Shown here piece after piece: positions 16,427-24,837 of a stretch of DNA of 64,000 nt. The notes beneath the pieces were generated by a model. The model searched no databases and was not told the origin of the DNA. It saw only the letters and a program-made list of their open reading frames with translations. Where the stretch lies: assembly GCF_000389965.1 (NCBI RefSeq), contig NC_021191.1, positions 4,341,501-4,405,500 on the forward strand, in the 5' to 3' direction. The position numbers and the translations under genes are program-made. How positions within the stretch are numbered: position 1 is the first letter of the stretch; every line of letters starts with the position of its first letter. This stretch comes from Actinoplanes sp. N902-109. Its GTDB lineage: Bacteria; Actinomycetota; Actinomycetes; Mycobacteriales; Micromonosporaceae.

Positions 16427-17620
16427 TCAGCCGGTGATCCAGGGCAGGTTCATCGTGCGGAACACGATCGACCGGTGCGACGTGTCGCTCGCGTCGGCGT
16501 TCTCGTTCACCTCGACCAGCGCACCCACCTGCTTGTTCGCCGTCTTGGCCAGGCTGGAGTAGCCGCCCTCCACCACGTTCGCCGAGCCCAGCTGCGGCCA
16601 GGCCGGCATCGGCGCGTCGCTCAGCCGGCGGCTCACCGGCCAGGTCACGCCCTCGTCCGTGCTCACCCGGATCGTCATCGCCCGGCGGTTGACCGAGCTG
16701 GCCGAGTTGAGGAAGATGATGCGCGGCGTCGTGTCCAGGTTGTAGCGCAGGATCGATGCCTCGGCGTGCGGGTCGGGAAGGTGCGGATCGGGCGCGTAGG
16801 CGTCGAAGCCGCCCTCGATCGTGCCGCGGGCCACCCAGCGGTTCTTCGCCGTTTCCCAGGTTGACATGACGGCGGTGTCGTTGCGCATCAACCGTCCGTC
16901 CGTCAGCTCGAGCAAGGTGCTCTCACCGGTGACCTCCTGTCCACGGGCCATCGGGGCGCTGTGGAATGTCTTGCCGTGGTCGTCGCTGTAGATGGTGCGG
17001 TTGGTGGCCGGGACCAGCAACCGGCCCGAGCTGGTCTGGATGCCCGCACCCGGACCGACCGCGTCCCAGGCCCAGTCCGAGCCATCGGCATGCTTGCGCG
17101 GGGTGACCGCCTCGGTCAGGTCGGCCGGACCGTGCCAGACGGTGCCGTCCTCGTCCTTGCTGCTGGTGAACAGCCGGACCCGGCGCTCACCCCAGGCGCT
17201 GATCCGGGTGGTGCCGTCGGCGCCGTCCTGGCTCAGACCAGCCGCGTTCCAGCTCACGAACAGAAAGATCGTGCCGGTGTCCCGGTCGACCACGGCGGTG
17301 GGGTTGCCCCAGGTGCCCTGCCCGGTGCCGACGACCTGACCGAGGCCGGACCAGGTGGCGCCGTCATCGGTCGAGCGTTTGACCATCAGGTTGATGTTGC
17401 CGTGATCGCGGTTGGATTCCGTGCGGCCCTCGGCAAAGGCGAGCAGCGAGTCCTTCGTCGTGCGCAGCAGCGACGGGATGCGGAAGGAGTGGTAGGTGGT
17501 GCCGTTGAGCGTTTCGCCGCCACCGTCGAACAGCAGCGTCTCGCTGTGTTGCTGGGGACCCTTCGAAGGCCCGGCCACGATGAGCGAGAGCGCCACCAGG
17601 CAGCGCAGGATCAGGGTCAT
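16427..17620 (-). CDS. Secreted exo-alpha-sialidase (GH33, BNR repeats)
   Basis: Predicted extracellular sialidase releasing terminal sialic acids. The protein (397 residues) starts with a signal peptide (LILRCLVALSLIVAG), then the FRIPSLL arginine motif near residue 47 and at least three Asp boxes of the S-x-D-x-G-x-T-W type (STDDGATWSGL, SDDHGKTFHSA, STDEGVTWPVS) that mark the six-blade propeller. The start ATG shares one base with the stop of the upstream protease gene (TGATG), so translation is coupled. A longer upstream frame is antisense to real coding DNA and is not used. Together with the protease and the GH92 mannosidase this suggests attack on sialylated glycoproteins. Confidence 0.92.
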   Translation of the reverse strand: MTLILRCLVALSLIVAGPSKGPQQHSETLLFDGGGETLNGTTYHSFRIPSLLRTTKDSLLAFAEGRTESNRDHGNINLMVKRSTDDGATWSGLGQVVGTGQGTWGNPTAVVDRDTGTIFLFVSWNAAGLSQDGADGTTRISAWGERRVRLFTSSKDEDGTVWHGPADLTEAVTPRKHADGSDWAWDAVGPGAGIQTSSGRLLVPATNRTIYSDDHGKTFHSAPMARGQEVTGESTLLELTDGRLMRNDTAVMSTWETAKNRWVARGTIEGGFDAYAPDPHLPDPHAEASILRYNLDTTPRIIFLNSASSVNRRAMTIRVSTDEGVTWPVSRRLSDAPMPAWPQLGSANVVEGGYSSLAKTANKQVGALVEVNENADASDTSHRSIVFRTMNLPWITG

Positions 17621-18687
17621 CAGAACACCGTCAGCCCGGCGTGGTCGAGCACTTCCTGCACCGGCTGGTAGTACGACCGTCGTTCGCTCACCCCGCTGGT
17701 GCACGGCTGGTCGGCGCCCACGGCACCGGAGGTCAGGCCGAGGGCGACCGAGCCGTCGAACAGCGGGCCGCCGCTGTCGCCGAGCTCGGCGCACAGAGTG
17801 GTCTTGATCAGGCCGGTGACCGGGCCCTGCGCATAGTTCACCGTGACATCGGTCAGCAGCACCGCGCCCACCATGTCACTGCTGCGGTTGCCGACCCGGG
17901 CCACCTGCTCGCCCACGAAGGGATCCCGTGAGCTGGTGATCTGCTGCTCGACGCCGGCCACCCACACGGTGCCGTACCCGGAGACGTCGGTGTTGCGATA
18001 GGTGACCACGGCATAGTCGTCACCGGGGAACCTGCTCTCCTCGACCGTGCCGAGGTAGGTTCCGTCTGCGGCCTTGTACCAGGTGTTGTTCTCGTTGCCG
18101 CAGTGCCCGGCGGTGAGAAACGACTTGGCTCCCGCCCTGTCGCGCACATTGAACCCGATCGAGCAGCGGATCGATTCGTTCTTGTCCTGGATGCCCTGCC
18201 CGCCGGAGGTGAATGTGCCGGTGGCCGGGGTGAGCGCACCGGCAACCCGGTCGACGCGCACGGTGTCGCCGAAGCGGGCGGTGGCGGCGCGCAACCGGTC
18301 GAGCTTCGCGCCGGTCACCGTGCTGTCCGCCTCGACGCTCACCTGGTTGGTGCTCGGGTCGACGCCCCACGAGGTGCCCGGGATGCGCGCGGAGGCGTCC
18401 AGTCCGGTGGTGACGGACCGCAGTTCGGTGAGGCTGTGCCGGACCACCCGGGCGACGCCGCCCGCGGCACGGACGGACCGCGCGTCCGCCGCGTCGGTCA
18501 CGGTGACGACGGCGCGTCCACTCGCATCCACGTAGATTCCTCCGGTACGGGCATCGCCCAGCCGCTCACCGAAAGCACGAGCCGCATCGGCCGGCATGGG
18601 CGTGATCGCAGCGGCGTGCGCGGGCGGCGGCGCCAGCAGCGTGACTGCGGCCAGCATCCCGGCGGCCGCGAGCAATGTTCTGGGCAT
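17620..18687 (-). CDS. Alpha-lytic/streptogrisin-type serine protease with pro-domain
   Basis: Predicted secreted chymotrypsin-fold (S1E-like) protease of 355 residues. It has a signal peptide (1-25), an N-terminal pro-region (about 30-160) that would assist folding and then be removed, and the mature protease with His in LTAGHCG, Asp in GDDYAVVTY and Ser in ELGDSGGPL. Paired Cys residues (RCSIGF and HCG; LCAELG and PCTSG) fit the usual disulfides. Start 18687 is preceded by GGGGAGG at good spacing; an upstream extension is antisense leader. The stop overlaps the sialidase start (TGATG), giving a protease-sialidase operon. It diverges from the NlpC/P60 gene over 151 bases containing a 25-bp inverted repeat. 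Confidence 0.92.
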   Translation of the reverse strand: MPRTLLAAAGMLAAVTLLAPPPAHAAAITPMPADAARAFGERLGDARTGGIYVDASGRAVVTVTDAADARSVRAAGGVARVVRHSLTELRSVTTGLDASARIPGTSWGVDPSTNQVSVEADSTVTGAKLDRLRAATARFGDTVRVDRVAGALTPATGTFTSGGQGIQDKNESIRCSIGFNVRDRAGAKSFLTAGHCGNENNTWYKAADGTYLGTVEESRFPGDDYAVVTYRNTDVSGYGTVWVAGVEQQITSSRDPFVGEQVARVGNRSSDMVGAVLLTDVTVNYAQGPVTGLIKTTLCAELGDSGGPLFDGSVALGLTSGAVGADQPCTSGVSERRSYYQPVQEVLDHAGLTVF

Positions 18688-18732
18688 GTCTGCCTCCCCT
18701 TCTCGGTGCCGCCGACGGTAGGGAGACGGCGT

Positions 18733-18757
18733 ACATGCGGCGTCCGCGCGCGCATGT
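18733..18757. promoter_or_regulatory. Inverted repeat between divergent protease and NlpC/P60 genes
   Basis: Perfect 7-bp arms ACATGCG and CGCATGT separated by 11 bases lie in the only intergenic DNA shared by the divergent protease and NlpC/P60 genes. The symmetry and position fit an operator for a dimeric regulator controlling both. Which protein binds is unknown. Confidence 0.45.
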
Positions 18758-18838
18758 GCGGACCATGTACGGGCCACCGTTACGTTTCCGGCGACGTCGA
18801 AAGCGGCGTCATCCCCGTACCGGGAAAGGAAAACCGAG

Positions 18839-19507
18839 ATGCGCAAGCTCACCAACCGCCGGATCCGGACCGCCGTGCTCGCGGCGGCGCTCGCGGCCAC
18901 CACGTCGGTCATGTCGGCACCGGCCGCCGCGTTCGCGGCGACCGCGACGGCCGCGGCGGGCAGCGCCGCCCAGACGGCCGCGGACGACGACCCGGACGAC
19001 CAGGGCGGCCCGATCAGCCCCGGCGCCGGTGAGGGTGAGGAGGAGGTCTTGACCGTCGCCGAGGACGCGCAGCTGACCGCGGCGGGCTACGGTGCGCCCA
19101 TCCACCGCGATGACGTGATGACCCGAGCCAAGGACTGGTACGCGCGCAACGTGCAGTACAGCGGCACCGGCGGCGCCTGGGACCTCAACCACGGCAAGAC
19201 CTACCGCCCGGACTGCTCGGGCTTCGTCTCCATGGCCTGGAAGCTCAAGACCAGCAAGACCACCTGGACGCTCGACGACGTCTCGCACGTGATCAACTGG
19301 AACGACCTGCTGCGCGGCGACGCCATCGTGCACGAGCACGACCATGCGGTGCTGTTCGACAAGTGGGTCGACGCCGACACCAAGGCCGATTTCTGGGTGT
19401 ACGAGGAGGGCCGCCCGGCAACCGACATGAACCACCGCACCATCCATGTGGTGGACATCCGGGGGGACGGTTTCAAGCCGTACCGCTACGACGGAATCCG
19501 CAAGTAG
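18839..19507 (+). CDS. Secreted NlpC/P60-like cell-wall hydrolase or amidase
   Basis: A 222-residue exported protein. It has a signal peptide (about 1-33, ending near AAFAA), an acidic low-complexity linker (about 45-70), and a C-terminal papain-like domain. The putative nucleophile Cys is in YRPDCSGFVSMAW near residue 125, and the His lies in GDAIVHEHDHAVLFDKW near 168, the order seen in NlpC/P60 and CHAP enzymes that cut peptidoglycan stem peptides. The ribosome site GGAAAGGA is strong. It is divergent from the protease/sialidase pair and is followed by a hairpin terminator, so it is monocistronic. An amidase acting on another substrate cannot be excluded. Confidence 0.8.
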   Translation: MRKLTNRRIRTAVLAAALAATTSVMSAPAAAFAATATAAAGSAAQTAADDDPDDQGGPISPGAGEGEEEVLTVAEDAQLTAAGYGAPIHRDDVMTRAKDWYARNVQYSGTGGAWDLNHGKTYRPDCSGFVSMAWKLKTSKTTWTLDDVSHVINWNDLLRGDAIVHEHDHAVLFDKWVDADTKADFWVYEEGRPATDMNHRTIHVVDIRGDGFKPYRYDGIRK

Positions 19508-19522
19508 GGCCGGGGGTGATGT

Positions 19523-19555
19523 GCGCCGCCCTGTCCCTTGTAGATCGGGCGGCGC
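19523..19555 (+). terminator. Hairpin after the NlpC/P60 gene
   Basis: Perfect 9-bp stem GCGCCGCCC / GGGCGGCGC with a 15-base loop, beginning 16 bases after the stop codon and ending before the SARP gene. No U-tract. It should end the upstream transcript, leaving the SARP gene with its own promoter. Confidence 0.6.
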
Positions 19556-19576
19556 CCACGGGCTATCGTCGGGCGA

Positions 19577-22336
19577 GTGGCAGATGATCATCTCCATGAC
19601 CTCCGGATCCATGCCTTCGGCGAGCTCACAGTCACCGTGGACGACATCTCGGTCACGGCCGGGCCACCGAAACAACGGGCGCTGCTCGCCCTGCTGCTGT
19701 GCCGTGCGGACCTCGAGGTGCCGTCCGACGAGCTGATCGACGCGCTGTGGGGCGCCCGGCCGCCCAGCTCGGCCCGCAACAACTTGCGCACGTACGTGCA
19801 CGGGCTGCGCCGCATCCTCGGCGACGAGGTGATCAGCGGCAGCGGCCGGCCCGGTTACCGGCTGCACACCGGCCGGATCTGGGTCGACACCGAGCGGTTC
19901 CTCGCACTGTGCGCAACCGCGGAGCAAGCCCTGTCCCGCGCCGACCCACAGGCCGCCCGGCAGGCGCTCGCCGACGCCGTGGCGTTACGCCGCGGGCCGG
20001 CGTACGGTGACACCGCCCGACCGGCTCCGATCGCGGACGAGGCGGCGCGGCTTGAGGAGCTCTGGCTGTCGGCCCTGCAGCAGCGCGCCGAGCTCGACCT
20101 GCAAGCCGGTGAGGCCGCGCTCGTCGTCGGCGAGCTGACCGCGCCGGCCAACCGGCACCCGTACCGGGAACGCCTGGTCGCCTTGCTCATGCTCGCGCTG
20201 TACCGTTCGGGCCGGCAGGCCGACGCTCTCGCGCTCTACCGGCGTACGACCGTGGCGCTGGACCAGGAACTCGGCATCGAACCCGGCATCGAGCTGGCCG
20301 GACTGCACCGCTCGATGTTGCGCCAGGACCCTCGGCTGGCGCCGTCCGCACCCGCAATGACCAGCGTCGTACCACCGGATCAGCTGCCGATGGACCTACC
20401 GGCCTTCGTGGGCCGCCGCGCGGAGCTGGAGCGGCTCGACGAGGCCGCCGACCGCCCGCTGATCATCATCTCGGGTACGGCCGGGGTCGGCAAGACGACG
20501 CTTGCCGTGCACTGGGCGACCACCGTGGCCGGCCGGTTCCCGGACGGCGTCCTGCACGTCAACCTGCGCGGCTACGACCCGGGCGGCGCGGCGGTCGGTC
20601 CCGGCGAGGCCGTGCGCGGGTTCCTCGAAGCGTTCGACGTGCCGGCGCAGAACATCCCGGTCACCCTGACCGCCCAGATCAGCCTCTATCGCCGGTTGGT
20701 CGCGGGCAAGCGGGTGCTGGTGCTGCTGGACAACGCGAGCGACCCCGAGCAGGTGCGCCCCCTGGTGCCGAACTCACCCGGCTGCCTGGCCGTGGTCACC
20801 AGCCGGCACCTGCTGCCCGCGCTGGTGGTGACCGACGGCGCCTACCCGTTGCCGCTGGACCTGCTCAGCGTTGCTGAGTCGCGTCAGCTGCTCGCCGCCC
20901 GGCTCGGCACGGAGCAGGTCGCCGCCGAGCCGCAGCCGGTCGACGAGATCATCGACCATTGCGCGCGGCTGCCACTGGCCATGACGCTGGTGACCACCCG
21001 CGCATCGGTGCACCACCGGTTCGGGCTGGCCGCCCTGGCCGGCGAGCTGCGGGCGGCCGAGGGCCGACTTGATGCGCTGTCGAGCGTGGACCGCAGCATC
21101 GACGTCCGGACGGTCTTCTCGTGGTCGTACGACGCCCTGACCCCGGACGCGACGACGCTGTTCGGACTGCTCGGCCGGCACGGCGGCCCGGACATCGCCG
21201 CGCCCGCGGCGGCCGCGCTGCTCGGTGTGCCGCTGCGGCGGGCGAGCGGGCTGCTGGCCGAACTGACCGATGCCCACCTGGTCGTCGAGCAGGTGAAGGG
21301 CCGGTTCAGCCAGCACGACCTGTTGCGCGCCTACGCCGCGGAGCGGCTGAGCGGGGACACCGGCGCGGCGCTGCGCCGGGTCCTGGACTACTACCTGCAC
21401 AGCGCGTACGCGGCAGACGGCCTGCTCTACCCGCACCGCGACGAGATGGACCTGGGCCGGCCCGACGCGGGCGTGACCCCGCAGACCTTCGGCTCCGTCC
21501 ATGCGGCGGCGGCGTGGCTGACCGCCGAGCGCTCCGCCCTGCTCGCCGCGGTCGGGCAGGCCCTCACCGCCGGTTTGCTGACGCATGCGTTCCGCCTCGC
21601 GTTGAGCCTGGTCACCTTTCTGGACCGGCGCGGCTACTGGGACGACGAGGTCGCCGCGCTGCACCAGGGGCTGGCTGCGGCCCGCCGGATGAACGATCCG
21701 CGCGCCGAGGGCCATGCGCTGCGGGTGCTGGGCACCGCCCACGTCCGGCTCGGCCGTTACGACGAGGCGGCCGCCCTGGCCCACGCGGCGCTGACCCTGT
21801 TCGAGGCTCACGCCGACCGCATCGGGCAGGCACGCACCCACCGCGACCTGGCCATGCTGCACTGGCGTCGGCGTCAGCACCCGGAGGCCCTGCGGCACAT
21901 CAACGAGGTGCTCGACCTGACCGCGAGCGCCGGTCTGCGCTCGGGCCCGGCGTTCGCGCTCTATCTGTTCGCCTGCGTGCACTTCCTGCGCGGCGACCAC
22001 ATCCGGGCCGCCACCGTCTGCAGCGCAGCCGTCGCGGCGTACCGGCAGATCGAGGATCGGATCGGCGAGGCCGTCGCCTGGGAGGGCTGCGGGCTGGCCT
22101 ACGCCGGGATGGGCCGGCCGGAGACCGCGCTGTCCTGCTACGAGCAGGCGTTGATGTTGCGCCGCGAGACCGGTGAGCGCCTCCTGGTGGCTGACAGTCT
22201 CGTGCTGATCGGCGACACCCACGCCACCACGGGCGGCACCGACGCCGCCCGGACCGCCTGGGAGGCTGCCCACGAGATCCTGTGCGAGCTGGGCCATCCC
22301 GACGCGGCGCAGACCAAGGCCAAGCTCAACAGTTGA
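19577..22336 (+). CDS. SARP/AfsR-type transcriptional regulator with NB-ARC and TPR domains
   Basis: Large pathway-type activator (919 residues). An N-terminal OmpR-like winged helix (about 8-95; FGELTVTVDD, PKQRALLALLLCRAD) reads DNA direct repeats, and the BTAD segment (about 100-250) follows (RERLVALLMLALYRSGRQ, ALYRRTTVALDQELGIEPG). The NB-ARC ATPase has Walker A GTAGVGKTT near residue 300 and Walker B VLVLLDNAS near 380. TPR-like repeats fill about 690-900. AfsR-like proteins integrate signals, often through phosphorylation, to switch on secondary metabolism or secreted enzymes. The start is GTG 19577. No biosynthetic cluster lies in the window, so its targets are unknown; nearby hydrolase genes are candidates. 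Confidence 0.93.
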   Translation: MADDHLHDLRIHAFGELTVTVDDISVTAGPPKQRALLALLLCRADLEVPSDELIDALWGARPPSSARNNLRTYVHGLRRILGDEVISGSGRPGYRLHTGRIWVDTERFLALCATAEQALSRADPQAARQALADAVALRRGPAYGDTARPAPIADEAARLEELWLSALQQRAELDLQAGEAALVVGELTAPANRHPYRERLVALLMLALYRSGRQADALALYRRTTVALDQELGIEPGIELAGLHRSMLRQDPRLAPSAPAMTSVVPPDQLPMDLPAFVGRRAELERLDEAADRPLIIISGTAGVGKTTLAVHWATTVAGRFPDGVLHVNLRGYDPGGAAVGPGEAVRGFLEAFDVPAQNIPVTLTAQISLYRRLVAGKRVLVLLDNASDPEQVRPLVPNSPGCLAVVTSRHLLPALVVTDGAYPLPLDLLSVAESRQLLAARLGTEQVAAEPQPVDEIIDHCARLPLAMTLVTTRASVHHRFGLAALAGELRAAEGRLDALSSVDRSIDVRTVFSWSYDALTPDATTLFGLLGRHGGPDIAAPAAAALLGVPLRRASGLLAELTDAHLVVEQVKGRFSQHDLLRAYAAERLSGDTGAALRRVLDYYLHSAYAADGLLYPHRDEMDLGRPDAGVTPQTFGSVHAAAAWLTAERSALLAAVGQALTAGLLTHAFRLALSLVTFLDRRGYWDDEVAALHQGLAAARRMNDPRAEGHALRVLGTAHVRLGRYDEAAALAHAALTLFEAHADRIGQARTHRDLAMLHWRRRQHPEALRHINEVLDLTASAGLRSGPAFALYLFACVHFLRGDHIRAATVCSAAVAAYRQIEDRIGEAVAWEGCGLAYAGMGRPETALSCYEQALMLRRETGERLLVADSLVLIGDTHATTGGTDAARTAWEAAHEILCELGHPDAAQTKAKLNS

Positions 22337-22416
22337 TCCGACAGCTCCGGCCCGGCTCCCCGAGCTTGTGCCGGGCGGGTGCGCGAAGCCGCTGCGGGCG
22401 GAAGGCGACGACCCGG

Positions 22417-22806
22417 CTACCGTACGCTGACCACCTGGGTGACCCGGGCGCACAGCACGCCCTCGCCGTCGTGGACGTCCACCTCGACGACCGTCGTGCG
22501 CCCGGACCGCAGCGGCCGGGCCGTGGCGACGACATCCGTGCGGGCCGGCCGCAGGAAGTGCGTGCTCGACTCCACCGTGGCCGGCAATGCATCCGGCGGC
22601 CCACCGAGCATCGCGCAAACCGCGGCCACCACATCGGCCAGCCCCATGAGCGCCCCGCCGTGCAACCCGCCCCCGGTCGTCGTCAACGCCACGGTGAACG
22701 GCAACCTGGCCCGCACCCGCTCGGCGCTCAGCTCCTCGAAGACGACGCCCAGCGTGCGCACGTACGGGGCAAGCGAAGAGATGTCGTCCTGGGTGATCCG
22801 CGCCAT
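22417..22806 (-). CDS. PaaI-type hotdog-fold thioesterase
   Basis: A 129-residue hotdog thioesterase of the PaaI/YbgC superfamily, expected to hydrolyse acyl-CoA esters. The core motif LTTTGGGLHGGALMGLADVV (near residues 41-60) holds the HGG segment and the catalytic acidic residue of the central helix. The C-terminal strands (ATARPLRSGRTTVVEVDVHDG) complete the fold. It converges with the SARP gene across 80 bases and lies 17 bases downstream of the tRNA-like element on the same strand. Detoxification of aromatic acyl-CoAs is the usual role; there is no paa cluster here to support it. Confidence 0.88.
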   Translation of the reverse strand: MARITQDDISSLAPYVRTLGVVFEELSAERVRARLPFTVALTTTGGGLHGGALMGLADVVAAVCAMLGGPPDALPATVESSTHFLRPARTDVVATARPLRSGRTTVVEVDVHDGEGVLCARVTQVVSVR

Positions 22807-22822
22807 GGCGTGCTCCGTTGCG

Positions 22823-23010
22823 TGCCCCGGGTGGGATTCGAACCCACGCCCCCTAGTCGACGGTGAGGCAACGCGCTTCCCTGCCGGGGGCTGAGGTTCC
22901 CTGTCCCGTGGTCTTCTACACCACCGGCCCGGTCCCGGTGCATCCGCAACTCTCCCGCCGTGCCACCGCTATGACGTTTTCGGCCGCTCTCTCCGCTGAG
23001 CTACCGGGGC
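22823..23010 (-). tRNA. Interrupted tRNA-like gene (about 112-nt internal insertion)
   Basis: Both ends look like a tRNA. The 5' end has acceptor GCCCCGG, TA, and a D-arm GCTC-8 nt-GAGC (23001-22986). The 3' end has a T-arm GTGGG-TTCGAAT-CCCAC (22847-22831), acceptor CCGGGGC perfectly pairing the 5' strand, and discriminator A with no encoded CCA. The total is 188 nt instead of about 76. The interior contains a 5-bp stem with 7-nt loop (22908-22924; loop GTAGAAG, with T at position 33 and A at 37) and a 6-bp helix GCCCCC/GGGGGC (22891-22886 with 22853-22848) abutting the T-arm. It is too short for an ordinary group I intron. It could be a tRNA with a small intron, a decayed tRNA, or a tRNA-like regulatory RNA. 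No normal anticodon arm follows the D-arm directly. Confidence 0.5.
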
Positions 23011-23154
23011 TTGCGGGCACCAACCTAGGTGCTGCCCAGGAGGGCGCGCCAACGGTTTTGCCGGCGCGGCTTCTGCGCCGCGCCACCCTGCAGTGTGCCG
23101 GGGATGGCAAAAGGTTGCCCGCGGGCCCCGAATTAAGCATCTTTTCAGGTAGTT

Positions 23155-23184
23155 TTGCCTGCTCAGAGCGGGTGTGGTTAGAGT
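23155..23184 (+). promoter_or_regulatory. Candidate promoter for the cellulase gene
   Basis: TTGCCT and TAGAGT separated by 18 bases match a primary-sigma promoter reasonably. They lie in AT-richer DNA (23130-23185) about 75 bases upstream of the cellulase start, with no other gene between. The CebR-type palindrome known from other actinomycetes was not found. Confidence 0.45.
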
Positions 23185-23260
23185 CGCGGCGGCGGCTCCG
23201 GGAGCGATCCCACCGGGTCGTCGCCGGTCCGCCTCCCCGATCCGACGGAGCCCCCCAGAG

Positions 23261-24745
23261 ATGCGCAAGACGAAACTCAAGCTTCTGATCGCCGGTGCGG
23301 TTGCCGCGGCGGCGTCGGCGGTGGCGCTGATCGCCATCCCGGCGTCCGCGCAGACCGCCGCCTTCACCGTGACCAACTCGTGGAGCACCGGCTACCAGGC
23401 GAGTGTGGTGGTCAAGAACGACACCTCGAACACCCTCCCGACGTGGAAGGTGGAGGTGACGCTGCCGGCCGGTTCGGCGGTGGTCAACTCGTGGAACGCC
23501 ATCCAGGCGGGGTCCGGCAGCAGCTACACGTTCACCCCGGCGGGCTGGAACGCCACTGTCGCCGCCGGTGCCTCCGTCGAGTTCGGGATGATCGTGTCCG
23601 GCACCGGGCGGCCCACGAGCTGCACGGTGAACGGCTCGGACTGCGGGGTGGCGACCTCGCCGACGACGGTGCCGGCCTCGACTGCCCCGGCGACCACGAC
23701 CCCGACCAGCAAGCCGGCCACCACCGCGCCCACCACCAAGCCCGCGACCACCGCGCCCACCACCGCGCCGGCGACGACCGCGCCGACCACCGCGGCCCCG
23801 GCCACCGGCACCCCGGTCGGCATCAACGGCCAGCTGCACGTCTGTGGCGTCAACCTGTGCAACCAGTACGACAAGGCGATCCAGCTACGCGGCATGAGCA
23901 CGCACGGCCTGCAGTGGTTCCCCGACTGCTACACCAACGCCTCGCTGGACGCGCTGGCCAACGACTGGAACGCGGATCTGCTCCGGATCGCCATGTACGT
24001 GCAGGAGGGCGGCTACGAGACCGACCCGTCCGGCTTCACCGGCAAGGTGAACACGCTGGTCGACATGGCCGAGGCGCGCGGGATGTACGCGCTGGTGGAC
24101 TTTCACACGCTGACCCCGGGCGACCCGAACGTCAACCTGGACCGGGCCAGGACGTTCTTCGCCGCGGTCGCCAAGCGCAACGCCGCGAAGAAGAACGTCA
24201 TCTACGAGATCGCCAACGAGCCCAACGGGGTCAGCTGGACCGCCGTCAAGAGCTACGCCGAGCAGGTCATCCCGGTGATCCGGGCGAACGACCCGGACGC
24301 CGTGGTCATCGTGGGCACCCGCGGCTGGTCGTCACTGGGCGTATCGGACGGCTCGAACTCGAGCGAAGTCATCGCGAACCCGGTCAAGGCGAGCAACATC
24401 ATGTACACGTTCCACTTCTACGCGGCGTCGCACAAGGACAACTACCGCGCTGAGGTGCAGAAGGCGGCCGCGTCGCTACCGCTGTTCGTCACCGAGTTCG
24501 GCACGGTCAGCGCGAGCGGCGGGGGAGCGGTCGACACCGCCGGCTCCACCGCGTGGCTCGACCTGCTGGACAAGCTGAGGATCAGCTACGCCAACTGGAC
24601 GTTCTCCGACGCGAACGAGGGCAGCGCGGCGCTCAAGCCGGGCACCTGTGCCAGCGGCTCGTTCACCGGCACCGGGGCGCTGACCGAGTCGGGCGCGCTG
24701 ATCCGCAGCCGGATCCGTACGGCGGACAATTTCCCGGTGGGATGA
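23261..24745 (+). CDS. Secreted endoglucanase: CBM2, Thr/Pro linker, GH5 catalytic domain
   Basis: Predicted extracellular beta-1,4-endoglucanase of 494 residues. A signal peptide (about 1-31, cleavage after ASA) is followed by a CBM2 cellulose-binding domain (about 33-130: FTVTNSWSTGYQASVVVKND, two Cys near its end), a repetitive Thr/Ala/Pro linker (about 134-185), and a GH5 barrel (about 188-490). The acid/base Glu is in YEIANEPNG and the nucleophile Glu in LFVTEFGT; HFYAASH carries the conserved His. ATG 23261 is chosen because it opens exactly on the signal peptide. No other cellulase genes are nearby. Confidence 0.95.
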   Translation: MRKTKLKLLIAGAVAAAASAVALIAIPASAQTAAFTVTNSWSTGYQASVVVKNDTSNTLPTWKVEVTLPAGSAVVNSWNAIQAGSGSSYTFTPAGWNATVAAGASVEFGMIVSGTGRPTSCTVNGSDCGVATSPTTVPASTAPATTTPTSKPATTAPTTKPATTAPTTAPATTAPTTAAPATGTPVGINGQLHVCGVNLCNQYDKAIQLRGMSTHGLQWFPDCYTNASLDALANDWNADLLRIAMYVQEGGYETDPSGFTGKVNTLVDMAEARGMYALVDFHTLTPGDPNVNLDRARTFFAAVAKRNAAKKNVIYEIANEPNGVSWTAVKSYAEQVIPVIRANDPDAVVIVGTRGWSSLGVSDGSNSSEVIANPVKASNIMYTFHFYAASHKDNYRAEVQKAAASLPLFVTEFGTVSASGGGAVDTAGSTAWLDLLDKLRISYANWTFSDANEGSAALKPGTCASGSFTGTGALTESGALIRSRIRTADNFPVG

Positions 24746-24837
24746 TCCGGTTGGGACCGCGGCGGGGAGGTGTTGTCGTCCGGGCGCGCCGGTTCCCGTA
24801 CCTGTCGATGGCAGGCTCCGAGCGGGATGATGGCCGG

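Noticed and set aside
22823..23010. Group I intron in a tRNA
   Set aside because: The insert is about 112 nt, shorter than known complete group I introns, and I could not find a convincing P3-P7 core. A GACTA string near the 3' side is not enough.
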